Shown here piece after piece: positions 1 through 6,933 of a stretch of DNA of 10,212 nucleotides. The notes below the pieces were generated by a model that ran no database searches, was not told the origin of the DNA, and worked only from the letters and a program-made list of their open reading frames with translations. Numbering within the stretch: the first letter of the stretch is position 1; each line of letters begins with the position of its first letter. The stretch is from an uncultured Bacteroidota bacterium (GTDB lineage Bacteria; Bacteroidota; Bacteroidia; Chitinophagales; Chitinophagaceae), in the NCBI GenBank assembly GCA_946887345.1, contig CAMPKR010000062.1:1-10212 (forward strand), in the 5' to 3' direction. A program made the translations under genes and the position numbers.

Positions 1-1
1 T

Positions 2-1150
2 ATCTCGGCCATCCTCCTCCTGTTCCGCCAGGGCTGGAGAACGGGTGTGAACCGTGCAGCGGAAGCGATGACGATATTTGCCGTAATGTGCGCAGGCCAG
101 TTCCAGATATTCCACATGGGTCGTGTTTGGGATTCGATGTGGGTATTACCTCTGCCTAACTCACGTGGTCCGCTTTGGCCGAACTTCAACTCAGCACTTC
201 TTTGGGACGTATTCGCGATCTCTACTTACTTCACGGTTTCATTGTTGTTCTGGTACTCAGGCCTTATCCCTGACTTCGCTACGATCCGCGACCGTGCTAA
301 AACAAAACTCCGCAAGCGTCTCTACGGTATAGCTTCTTTCGGCTGGACAGGTACTGCAAAGAACTGGCAGCGTCACGAAGCTCTTGCGCTGGTACTGGCA
401 GGTCTTTCTACACCACTGGTACTTTCGGTACACACGATAGTATCTTTTGACTTCGCTACCTCAGTGATACCAGGCTGGCACACTACGATCTTCCCGCCTT
501 ACTTCGTTGCGGGTGCGATCTTCTCAGGGTTCGCGATGGTGAACACGCTGCTGGTGGTTAGCCGTAAAATATTAGGTCTTGAGGACTACATTACCGTAGG
601 TCACCTTGAGGCGATGAATAAGGTTATCGTACTTACGGGTTCTATCGTGGGTGTGGCTTACCTCACGGAACTTTTCATGGCGTGGTACTCTGGGGTACTG
701 TATGAGCAGGAAGCGTTCAAATGGCGTATTCTTGGTCCGTACTGGTGGAGCTACTGGGCGATGATGACTTGCAACGTGGTTTCTCCGCAGTTGTTCTGGT
801 TCAAAAAGCTCCGTCGTAACATTCCTTTTACTTTCATTATGTCTATCGTGGTGAACATAGGTATGTGGTTCGAGCGTTTCGTTATCATCGTTACGTCTCT
901 CTACCGCGACTACCTGCCCGGTAGCTGGACCTACTACAGTCCCACATGGCCTGAAGTTGGTTTCTACCTCGGTACCTTCGGTCTGTTCTTCACTTGCTAC
1001 TTTTTATTTGCTAAATACTTCCCGGTTGTCGCAGTTGCGGAGATCAAGTTCATACTGAAGACGTCAGGTGAAAGCTTTAAAAAGAAGATGGAGGTGATAG
1101 ATGAGAAGAGCGTTGAGGAATTCGTTCACGAACAATCACACGCGCACTAG
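2..1150 (+). CDS. actC: ActC, NrfD-like quinol-binding membrane subunit of alternative complex III (5' end missing)
   Basis: This is an integral membrane subunit of alternative complex III. It contributes to menaquinol oxidation and probably proton translocation in the cytoplasmic membrane. The frame is open to the window edge, so the GTG at 47 is not the start; 382 residues are visible and roughly the first 80-110 residues are missing compared with typical ActC. Family hallmarks are [16 protein letters not shown] at the left edge, [20 protein letters not shown] (about nt 470-530), and [19 protein letters not shown] (about nt 862-918). About eight hydrophobic helices separated by short loops are visible. 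The charged tail after the last helix ([15 protein letters not shown], ending SHAH) should face the cytoplasm. It resembles ActF in fold family (NrfD/PsrC), and the two form the paired membrane cores of the complex. It is the first visible gene of the operon, whose promoter must lie outside the window. Confidence 0.95.
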   Translation: MSAILLLFRQGWRTGVNRAAEAMTIFAVMCAGQFQIFHMGRVWDSMWVLPLPNSRGPLWPNFNSALLWDVFAISTYFTVSLLFWYSGLIPDFATIRDRAKTKLRKRLYGIASFGWTGTAKNWQRHEALALVLAGLSTPLVLSVHTIVSFDFATSVIPGWHTTIFPPYFVAGAIFSGFAMVNTLLVVSRKILGLEDYITVGHLEAMNKVIVLTGSIVGVAYLTELFMAWYSGVLYEQEAFKWRILGPYWWSYWAMMTCNVVSPQLFWFKKLRRNIPFTFIMSIVVNIGMWFERFVIIVTSLYRDYLPGSWTYYSPTWPEVGFYLGTFGLFFTCYFLFAKYFPVVAVAEIKFILKTSGESFKKKMEVIDEKSVEEFVHEQSHAH

Positions 1151-1189
1151 TAAGTTGGTAGGTTGACAAGTTGATAAGTTAAAAAGTTG
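1151..1189. repeat. Imperfect octamer array, consensus AYAAGTTG
   Basis: Directly after the actC stop codon lie one heptamer and four octamers: TAAGTTG, GTAGGTTG, ACAAGTTG, ATAAGTTA and AAAAGTTG. A further GTTGACC follows. The array fills the first half of the actC–actD gap and has no obvious coding or terminator function. Similar short-period AAGTTG arrays are, to my recollection, common between genes of Chitinophagaceae-like Bacteroidota, but their function is unknown to me. Confidence 0.65.
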
Positions 1190-1202
1190 GTTGACCTGTT
1201 TT

Positions 1203-1230
1203 TTTTGAGTTTGACTTTTGAATTTTTTAT
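1203..1230. repeat. T-rich near-heptad repeat (TTTTGAN) in the actD leader
   Basis: The units are TTTTGAG, TTTGAC (one base short), TTTTGAA and a closing TTTTTTAT, followed by AAA and the actD ATG at 1234. The arrangement closely matches the array before actE at 1820-1854. In RNA this gives a U-rich leader without a Shine-Dalgarno sequence. Confidence 0.6.
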
Positions 1231-1233
1231 AAA

Positions 1234-1806
1234 ATGGCTATAAAGAAATTTGCGGTAGCGGCTTATGATGATGAGGAAGTTCTGTTTCCTGCAGTAAAGA
1301 GTGTGCGCAACAGCGGGTATAAAATGCATGATGTTTACACTCCGTTCCCCGTTCACGGTCTTGACGGTGCACTGGGTCTGAAGGATACTGATCTTCACGT
1401 TGCCGGTTTTATATACGGTCTTTGCGGTACCAGTACAGCCCTGGGCTTTATGTCCTGGATCTTTACTTCCGACTGGCCTATTAATTTCGGTGGTAAGCCT
1501 CACTTTTCCCTGCCTGCTATGGTGCCTATCATATTCGAGTTGACGGTGCTTTTTGCAGCAGTAGGTATGGTGCTTACTTTCTGCTACCTGAACCAGATAA
1601 TGCCGGGTGTGAAGAAGCACGTTTTCCATCCGCGCCAGAGCGATGACCTGTTCCTCATAGTTATAGAGCTGAACGATCATGTATCTGAACAGGAAGTGAT
1701 AGACTACCTGAAAACTACAGGTGCTGTTGAAACAAATGTCCAGGTGGCAGAGGCAGAATGGTGGTATGGCCGTTGGGACAAAAAAGAAGCTTACGAACTG
1801 AGCTGA
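1234..1806 (+). CDS. actD: ActD, DUF3341 membrane subunit of alternative complex III
   Basis: A small accessory subunit of alternative complex III in the cytoplasmic membrane. The protein has 190 residues, typical for the family. A soluble N-terminal part (residues 1-48, starting MAIKKFAVAAYDDEEVLFPA) precedes two transmembrane helices at about 49-68 and 86-112. These are joined by the family's conserved loop INFGGKPHFSLPAMVPI. The soluble C-terminal domain contains the hallmark PGVKKHVFHPRQSDDLF. No cofactor-binding cysteine motif is present. In known complexes ActD packs against ActC and has no redox centre. The ATG at 1234 was chosen because it starts the conserved N-terminus. There is no Shine-Dalgarno sequence; the start is preceded by a T-rich repeat. 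It lies between actC and actE, the standard order. Confidence 0.95.
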   Translation: MAIKKFAVAAYDDEEVLFPAVKSVRNSGYKMHDVYTPFPVHGLDGALGLKDTDLHVAGFIYGLCGTSTALGFMSWIFTSDWPINFGGKPHFSLPAMVPIIFELTVLFAAVGMVLTFCYLNQIMPGVKKHVFHPRQSDDLFLIVIELNDHVSEQEVIDYLKTTGAVETNVQVAEAEWWYGRWDKKEAYELS

Positions 1807-1819
1807 TAAGTACCGACAC

Positions 1820-1854
1820 TTTTGATTTTTGATTTTTGAATTTTGACTTTTTAT
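1820..1854. repeat. Five tandem heptads (TTTTGAN) abutting the actE start codon
   Basis: Five units are in exact register: TTTTGAT, TTTTGAT, TTTTGAA, TTTTGAC and TTTTTAT. The last base is immediately followed by the actE ATG at 1855. The array occupies most of the 48-bp actD–actE gap. It is the second copy of the pattern seen before actD, and both end in a T-run plus AT. Runs such as GATTTTTG are one base off the Bacteroidota -7 consensus TAnnTTTG, so a weak internal promoter is possible but unproven. Confidence 0.75.
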
Positions 1855-2511
1855 ATGAATAGGACCAAGAGCATAGTAGTAACAAGCCTGATAATAGGCC
1901 TGGGACTTACCGCATGTAACAGTGGTAACATGCGCAGAAATCCCGGAAAGGTCTATGCGCCTGATATGACGTACTCGCGCGCTTACGATGCTTATACATA
2001 CAATCCCAACTTTGCCGATAGCCAGAGCAGCCGTCTGCCGGTAGCAGGTACGGTAGCTAGGGGACACGACTTGCCCGATCACCTTGTAGAAGGCGATACC
2101 AATTCGTACAAGTCATTCACTACCTCTATGCGCTTCAGCGAAGACGAACTGAAAGAAGGTAAGCGCATATTCGATATCTACTGCGGTATCTGTCACGGAC
2201 AGGCTTTAGATGGTAACGGTCCTCTGTATGCTAGCGGCAAGTTTGCGGCTATGCCGGCCAACTTTAAAGATGCGAAGAACCTGCACATGTCTGTAGGCCA
2301 GATGTATGCAGCTATCAAATTCGGTAAGAACAAAATGGGCTCTTATGCCAGCCAGCTGGATATTAAGCAACGCTGGATGATAATAGCTTACATAAAGAAA
2401 GTGCAGAGTGAAAATGGCGGCGATGCTTTCGCAATGGGAATGGGCACTCCTGCTCCGGCTGTAGATACAGCCACGGCAGACAGTACAGCGGCAGTAGCGG
2501 CAGCTCATTAA
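1855..2511 (+). CDS. actE: ActE, lipid-anchored mono-haem cytochrome c subunit of alternative complex III
   Basis: A periplasmic mono-haem c-type cytochrome that takes electrons from the iron-sulfur/haem chain of alternative complex III and is well placed to pass them to cytochrome oxidase. The protein has 218 residues. It begins with a lipoprotein signal (hydrophobic stretch 7-20, lipobox LTAC with Cys21 as the modified residue). The haem-binding motif CGICH is at 110-114. The likely distal axial ligand is Met161 in KNKMGSYASQL. The C-terminal 25 or so residues are a low-complexity Ala/Thr/Pro tail. The frame is open four codons further upstream to a TTG at 1843, but that would fall inside the heptad repeat and spoil the signal peptide, so ATG 1855 was chosen. 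There is no Shine-Dalgarno sequence. Confidence 0.94.
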   Translation: MNRTKSIVVTSLIIGLGLTACNSGNMRRNPGKVYAPDMTYSRAYDAYTYNPNFADSQSSRLPVAGTVARGHDLPDHLVEGDTNSYKSFTTSMRFSEDELKEGKRIFDIYCGICHGQALDGNGPLYASGKFAAMPANFKDAKNLHMSVGQMYAAIKFGKNKMGSYASQLDIKQRWMIIAYIKKVQSENGGDAFAMGMGTPAPAVDTATADSTAAVAAAH

Positions 2512-2557
2512 TAAAAGAATAAAAAGAATTTAGACGTACTTCTATAAAAGTTTACAA

Positions 2558-3790
2558 ATGAACGAACGTTTTCAGGTACCGGCGAGATTAAGAAATATGA
2601 GCTTAGCGCTTATAGGTGTCGGCGTGTTGACCCTGTTGATCGGTGTATTTACATTATTAGGCAGCAATAATCCTGACCATGTATTGCAGCATGCTGACAA
2701 GACCCGCTTCTGGGCTGTACTGCTGCAGAACTCTGTTTTCTTCGTTATGATCTGCACCGTGAGTGTATTCATACAAGCCGCTGCCCAGCTGGCACAGGGC
2801 GGATGGATCGTGGCTTATAAGCGCGTTGCAGAGGCAATCGGTGCCAACGTTTGGCTCTTTGGTGCTATCGCTGCAATCGTTCTTCTGTGTACAGCATTTT
2901 TATTCAATATCGACGGTCATAATCCTATTTACCATTGGGTACATCCAGAAGGGGATAAAATACTGATGGGTAAAAAAGCATTCCTGAATCCTGCAATGTT
3001 CACAGGCTTCACAATAGTGACTATCGCTCTGTGGGCATTCTTCGGTCGCAAGTTCCGTGCTCTTTCACTTGCCCAGGAAAAGGCGCCAAAGAACAGTACT
3101 AAGATCTATTGGAATTCTATGAAGTGGGCCGGTGGCTTCCTGGTAGTATATGCGCTTACTCAAATGAGCACCACTCCATGGATGTGGATCATGAGTGTTC
3201 AGGCTCACTGGTATTCTACCATGTTCAGCTGGTATACATTCGCAAGCGCATTCGTGAGCGGTATGTCATTGATCCTGCTGTGGGTTATCTACCTGAAGAA
3301 CAACGGCAATCTTGAGTTGGTTACCAAAGAGCACATGCACGACCTCGGTAAATGGATGTTTGCCTTCAGTATATTCTGGACCTATACCTGGTTCGCCCAG
3401 TACATGCTGATATGGTATGGTAACATGCCGGAAGAAACTGTTTATTTCAAATTGCGCCAGCAGGGACCTTACAGCATCCTGTTCTACGCCATCTTCATTA
3501 TCAATTTCGTTATGCCGATACTGATACTGATGGCGCGCCCCAGCAAGCGTAATTACTTTACAGTAACCTTTATGGCGATGATCATCATCTTTGGCCACTG
3601 GCTTGATTTCTACAACATGATCATGCCTGAACCAATGGGTGCTAACTGGCATATGAGCTGGTATGAAATGGGAATATTTGCAGGCTTTGTGGGTACCCTT
3701 ATTTTAAGTGTGGCTACTACACTGAGCAAAGCGTCACTGGTGACTCATAACAACGTACTGCTGAAGGAAGCTGTGATACACCAGAGTTAA
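2558..3790 (+). CDS. actF: ActF, second NrfD-like quinol-binding membrane subunit of alternative complex III
   Basis: A polytopic membrane subunit that pairs with ActC in the quinol:cytochrome c/oxygen oxidoreductase core. The protein has 410 residues with about ten hydrophobic helices, beginning near 15-35, 52-75, 97-117 and 143-163, and ending with 367-388. Hallmarks are TPWMWIMSVQAHWYSTMFSWY (about 206-226), with the preceding KWAGGFLVVYALTQM. Others are FWTYTWFAQYMLIWYGNMPEE (273-293), ARPSKRNY (326-333) and GHWLDFYNMIMPEP (346-359), which match ActF family proteins. No haem or cluster-binding motifs are present, as expected. The start at 2558 follows an A-rich leader (TAAAAG, TTTACAA) without a Shine-Dalgarno sequence, typical of Bacteroidota. 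It lies 46 bp after actE and 72 bp before coxB. Confidence 0.95.
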   Translation: MNERFQVPARLRNMSLALIGVGVLTLLIGVFTLLGSNNPDHVLQHADKTRFWAVLLQNSVFFVMICTVSVFIQAAAQLAQGGWIVAYKRVAEAIGANVWLFGAIAAIVLLCTAFLFNIDGHNPIYHWVHPEGDKILMGKKAFLNPAMFTGFTIVTIALWAFFGRKFRALSLAQEKAPKNSTKIYWNSMKWAGGFLVVYALTQMSTTPWMWIMSVQAHWYSTMFSWYTFASAFVSGMSLILLWVIYLKNNGNLELVTKEHMHDLGKWMFAFSIFWTYTWFAQYMLIWYGNMPEETVYFKLRQQGPYSILFYAIFIINFVMPILILMARPSKRNYFTVTFMAMIIIFGHWLDFYNMIMPEPMGANWHMSWYEMGIFAGFVGTLILSVATTLSKASLVTHNNVLLKEAVIHQS

Positions 3791-3792
3791 GA

Positions 3793-3817
3793 AATTTGTG
3801 AGAACGAATTGTGAGAA
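3793..3817 (+). repeat. Short direct repeat TTGTGAGAA upstream of coxB
   Basis: Two copies of TTGTGAGAA (3796-3804 and 3809-3817) lie 13 bp apart in the actF–coxB gap, within the related strings AATTTGTGAGAA and AATTGTGAGAA. The spacing, just over one helical turn, could suit a dimeric regulator or be a small duplication. No function can be assigned from sequence alone. Confidence 0.4.
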
Positions 3818-3862
3818 TAAAAATTGATTAAAATAATTAGTAAATAATAAGCTGAACTGACC

Positions 3863-4909
3863 ATGTCGGGATCCTTAACAATAGTATTGATACTCCTGGT
3901 TTTCATCATCGTTTACCAGATAGCCAAAGCAAGTGAATACGCTACCATACTCCGCGATGAAGCAAAAGTAAATGCGCAGACCAACAGGCTTATGGCCTGG
4001 TTGCTCGTTGCTTTCTTCGTGTTTGGTGTGTGGGGTATTTGGGAATGTCACCAGGCACTGAAAGGCAGGCTTCTCCCTCCTTCAGCTTCTGTTGAAGGTG
4101 TTGAATATGACGCCATGTTCGAGACGACCATGTGGGTAACGGGTATCGTGTTCCTGGCAACGCAGGCAATTCTCTTCTGGTTTGCTTACCGTTATCAATC
4201 CACTGAAAAACGCACTGCTTTCTTCTACCCGCACAATAACAAGCTAGAACTTATCTGGACAACTATCCCTGCCATAGCAATGGCAGTGCTGGTAGCTATC
4301 GGTCTCAAATACTGGTTCAAGGTTACCGATGAAGCTCCTAAGGGTCATGCTACAGTAGAAATAGTAGGTAAGCAATTCAACTGGCTGATTCGCTACCCTG
4401 GTGCAGATGGTGCTCTTGGTGCCCGCGATTTCCGTAAGATCAATGATGCTAACAACGTATTAGGACTGGACTGGAACGACAACAAGAACATGGACGATAT
4501 CGTTGCCCAGAATGGTGAAATGCACCTGGTAGTAGGCCGCCCTGTAAAGTTGATCATCGGCTCACGCGACGTAATCCATGATGTGGGTCTGACTCACTTC
4601 CGTATGAAGATGGACGCTGTTCCGGGTATCGTAACAACTATGTGGTTTACTCCCCGCTATACTACGAAGCAGATGCAGGAAATAACCAAAGATCCGGATT
4701 TCGTTTACGAAATATCCTGCGACCAGATGTGTGGCAAAGGCCACTATTCTATGCGCGGTACTATAATAGTAGAAACACAGGCGGAGTATGATAAGTGGAT
4801 GGCGAGTCAGAAGACCTACTATGCAGAGAGTAATCCTTCTGCAGCACCTGCGGCCCCGGCTACTGAGCCCGCAGCTGATTCAGCAAATACTGTAGCAAAA
4901 AATAATTAA
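3863..4909 (+). CDS. coxB: CoxB, cytochrome c oxidase subunit II with CuA site
   Basis: Subunit II of the terminal aa3-type oxidase. It accepts electrons at a binuclear CuA centre outside the membrane and passes them to CoxA. The protein has 348 residues. Four hydrophobic segments are visible (about 4-21, 43-60, 88-109, 131-150), two more than the classical two-helix hairpin. The CuA domain has the expected ligands His239, Cys286, Cys290, His294 and Met297 (CDQMCGKGHYSM). Three things stand out. Position 172, where other oxidases carry the electron-entry Trp, is Phe (KQFNW). The middle residue of the CuA loop is Gln288 rather than the usual Glu. A stretch of about 40 residues (178-218) separates the first strand from the conserved NGEMHLVVGRPV. 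There is no fused cytochrome c domain; the protein ends in an Ala/Pro-rich tail (from 326). The start at 3863 has no Shine-Dalgarno sequence. It follows actF by 72 bp. Confidence 0.95.
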   Translation: MSGSLTIVLILLVFIIVYQIAKASEYATILRDEAKVNAQTNRLMAWLLVAFFVFGVWGIWECHQALKGRLLPPSASVEGVEYDAMFETTMWVTGIVFLATQAILFWFAYRYQSTEKRTAFFYPHNNKLELIWTTIPAIAMAVLVAIGLKYWFKVTDEAPKGHATVEIVGKQFNWLIRYPGADGALGARDFRKINDANNVLGLDWNDNKNMDDIVAQNGEMHLVVGRPVKLIIGSRDVIHDVGLTHFRMKMDAVPGIVTTMWFTPRYTTKQMQEITKDPDFVYEISCDQMCGKGHYSMRGTIIVETQAEYDKWMASQKTYYAESNPSAAPAAPATEPAADSANTVAKNN

Positions 4910-4923
4910 TTGAAGAATCGGCC

Positions 4924-4927
4924 GGAG
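4924..4927 (+). promoter_or_regulatory. Possible GGAG ribosome binding site for coxA
   Basis: GGAG in the 29-bp coxB–coxA gap ends 11 nt before the ATG at 4939. It is the only start in the operon with a Shine-Dalgarno-like string. The spacing is longer than ideal, and Bacteroidota rely little on such sites, so this is weak support for ATG 4939 over ATG 4951. Confidence 0.3.
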
Positions 4928-4938
4928 TTTTGGCCAAA

Positions 4939-6774
4939 ATGAATATAGAAATGAGTGAAGTAATAATTCAAGGACCGAATGTAGCCCACACACACGATGG
5001 GCATACCGGGCACCATGATCATGGTCATGACCATCACAAGCAGCACTTCTTTACGAAGTACGTGTTCAGCCAGGACCACAAGACCATTGGTAAGCAATTC
5101 CTGGTAACTGGTATCATCTGGGCCATCATTGGCGCGTTATTCTCAGTATTCTTCCGTCTCCAGCTGGGCTTCCCTAATGAGACTTTCCCGATACTGGAAA
5201 AATTCCTGGGTGAGTGGGCCAAAGGCGGCAAGCTGAACCCTGAGTTCTACTACGCCCTGGTTACCATGCACGGTACCATCCTTGTGTTCTTCGTGTTGAC
5301 GGCTGGTCTGAGCGGTACGTTCGCTAATGTTCTTATTCCCCTGCAGTGTGGTGCACGTGATATGGCTTCGCCTTTCATGAACATGCTATCTTATTGGTTC
5401 TTCTTTATCTCGAGTGTATTCATGTTTGTATCATTGTTTGTACAAACTGGTCCTGCATCAGGTGGTTGGACGACTTATCCGCCACTCTCTGCACTTAAAG
5501 AAGCGTCAATGGGGTCAGGTATTGGTATGGATCTCTGGCTGATCTCTATGGCACTTTTCGTTGTGTCTTCACTGCTGGGTGGTCTTAACTATATCGCTAC
5601 CATCCTCAACATGCGTACCAAGGGTATGACGATGACCCGTCTTCCACTTACTATATGGGCGCTGTTCTTTACAGCCGTTCTGGGTGTACTTTCTTTCCCT
5701 GTGCTTTTCTCAGGTTTCGTTCTGCTGATATTCGACCGTAACTTCGGTACCAGCTTCTACCTGTCAGAGATATTCATTGGCGGTAAGGCTCTGCCGCACA
5801 TTGGTGGTTCGGCTATCCTTTACCAGCACTTGTTCTGGTTCCTCGGCCACCCTGAGGTGTATATCATCATGCTTCCGGGTATGGGTATGGCTTCTGAAGT
5901 ACTTTCAAACCATAGCCGTAAGCCGATCTTCGGTTATTTTGCGATGATCATCTCGCTGGTAGGTATCACGGTTCTGGCCTTCCTGGTTTGGGCACACCAC
6001 ATGTTCGTAACGGGTATGAGTCCGTTCCTGGGTTCTATCTTCGTGCTGTTAACGCTCCTTATCGCTGTTCCTTCTGCGGTTAAAGTGTTCAACTGGCTCA
6101 CTACTATGTGGAAAGGTAATATCCGTTTCACGGTACCAATGTTGTTCGCAATAGGGTTTGTATCACTGTTCATCTCCGGTGGTCTTACAGGTATCTTCCT
6201 CGGTAACTCAGCGCTGGACTATCACCTGCACGATACCTATTTCGTAGTGGCTCACTTCCACATCGTAATGGGTGTGTCGGCCTTCTTCGGTATGTTCGCC
6301 GGTATCTATCACTGGTTCCCTAAGATGTTCGGTCGTTTCATGAACCCGACACTTGGTTACATACACTTTTTCATCACCATCATAGGTGCATACCTCATCT
6401 TCTGGCCAATGCACTATGAAGGTATAGCGGGCATGCCTCGCCGTTACTACGACTACAGTGCCTGGCATTCATTCAACACTTTTGACGGTCTGAATGCTTT
6501 TATCAGTGTTGTAGCTATTGCAGTGTTCCTGGGTCAGCTCCTGTTCGTGGTTAACTTCTTCGCTAGTATCTGGCGCGGTCGCAAGGTTACAGTTCAGAAC
6601 CCATGGGGTTCACCAACCCTGGAATGGACTACTCCTATCCGCCCCGGTCACGGTAACTGGGAAGGTGAGATACCAACAGTTTATCGTTGGGCCTACGACT
6701 ACAAGGATGATGGACATGGTAACGACTTCATTTCACAGACTACTCCGCTGCGGGAAGGCGAGGAGTCCCACTAA
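4939..6774 (+). CDS. coxA: CoxA, cytochrome c oxidase subunit I (A1-type haem-copper oxygen reductase)
   Basis: The catalytic subunit that reduces O2 to water and pumps protons. With the start at 4939 it has 611 residues and about twelve helices. Visible cofactor ligands are His111 and His441 (haem a), His439 (haem a3), His304, His353 and His354 (CuB), and Tyr308, the cross-linked tyrosine of HPEVY. Glu306 and Asp141 mark a D proton channel and Lys382 a K channel, which places it in the A1 group. HDTY (431-434) supplies the usual subunit I ligands of the Mg site. The N-terminus before the first helix carries ten histidines between residues 17 and 36. The frame is also open to TTG 4930, and ATG 4951 is an equally plausible start; 4939 was kept because it is the first ATG. 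It is the last gene before the terminator at 6803, so subunits III and IV are not encoded directly downstream. Confidence 0.96.
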   Translation: MNIEMSEVIIQGPNVAHTHDGHTGHHDHGHDHHKQHFFTKYVFSQDHKTIGKQFLVTGIIWAIIGALFSVFFRLQLGFPNETFPILEKFLGEWAKGGKLNPEFYYALVTMHGTILVFFVLTAGLSGTFANVLIPLQCGARDMASPFMNMLSYWFFFISSVFMFVSLFVQTGPASGGWTTYPPLSALKEASMGSGIGMDLWLISMALFVVSSLLGGLNYIATILNMRTKGMTMTRLPLTIWALFFTAVLGVLSFPVLFSGFVLLIFDRNFGTSFYLSEIFIGGKALPHIGGSAILYQHLFWFLGHPEVYIIMLPGMGMASEVLSNHSRKPIFGYFAMIISLVGITVLAFLVWAHHMFVTGMSPFLGSIFVLLTLLIAVPSAVKVFNWLTTMWKGNIRFTVPMLFAIGFVSLFISGGLTGIFLGNSALDYHLHDTYFVVAHFHIVMGVSAFFGMFAGIYHWFPKMFGRFMNPTLGYIHFFITIIGAYLIFWPMHYEGIAGMPRRYYDYSAWHSFNTFDGLNAFISVVAIAVFLGQLLFVVNFFASIWRGRKVTVQNPWGSPTLEWTTPIRPGHGNWEGEIPTVYRWAYDYKDDGHGNDFISQTTPLREGEESH

Positions 6775-6802
6775 ACTGCTTAAGAGTTAAATCAAATATC
6801 AG

Positions 6803-6831
6803 AGCCCCCCGACATTTTCGGGGGGCTTTTT
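6803..6831 (+). terminator. Intrinsic terminator of the act–cox operon
   Basis: A perfect 10-bp GC-rich stem (AGCCCCCCGA at 6803-6812 pairing with TCGGGGGGCT at 6818-6827) has a 5-nt loop (CATTT) and is followed by TTTTT at 6827-6831. It starts 28 bp after the coxA stop. This is a strong rho-independent terminator and marks the end of the transcript. Confidence 0.93.
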
Positions 6832-6933
6832 CTGTCGCAATAAAAGCTAATAAGATGCGTTAGTTTTAAAAGGCACACCTATAGTTAATTGCTATTGCAG
6901 AGATAGCTATTCCTTATCCTTAATCAACCGATT

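Noticed and set aside
1843..1854. Upstream TTG start for actE (adding MTFY)
   Set aside because: It falls inside the heptad repeat and would put aromatic residues before the lipoprotein signal; ATG 1855 gives a normal signal peptide.
1147..2082. A 311-codon open frame on the minus strand opposite actD and the start of actE
   Set aside because: It lies antisense to two clearly recognisable genes, its product is rich in Cys, His, Tyr and basic residues with no family resemblance, and it runs through the intergenic repeats. It is a shadow frame.
3807..3830. AATTGTGAGAATAAAAATT resembles the lac operator
   Set aside because: Only the first half matches the E. coli operator; symmetry is poor, no LacI-type gene is nearby, and the organism is not a gamma-proteobacterium. 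The similarity is most likely chance.
4930..4938. Upstream TTG start for coxA (adding three residues)
   Set aside because: ATG codons at 4939 and 4951 in the same frame are better starts, and the extra residues add nothing conserved.
6880..6912. GCTAT…ATAGC small hairpin upstream of the glycosyltransferase gene
   Set aside because: Only five base pairs, AT-rich, and without a T-run or recognisable riboswitch features; not enough to call a regulatory element.
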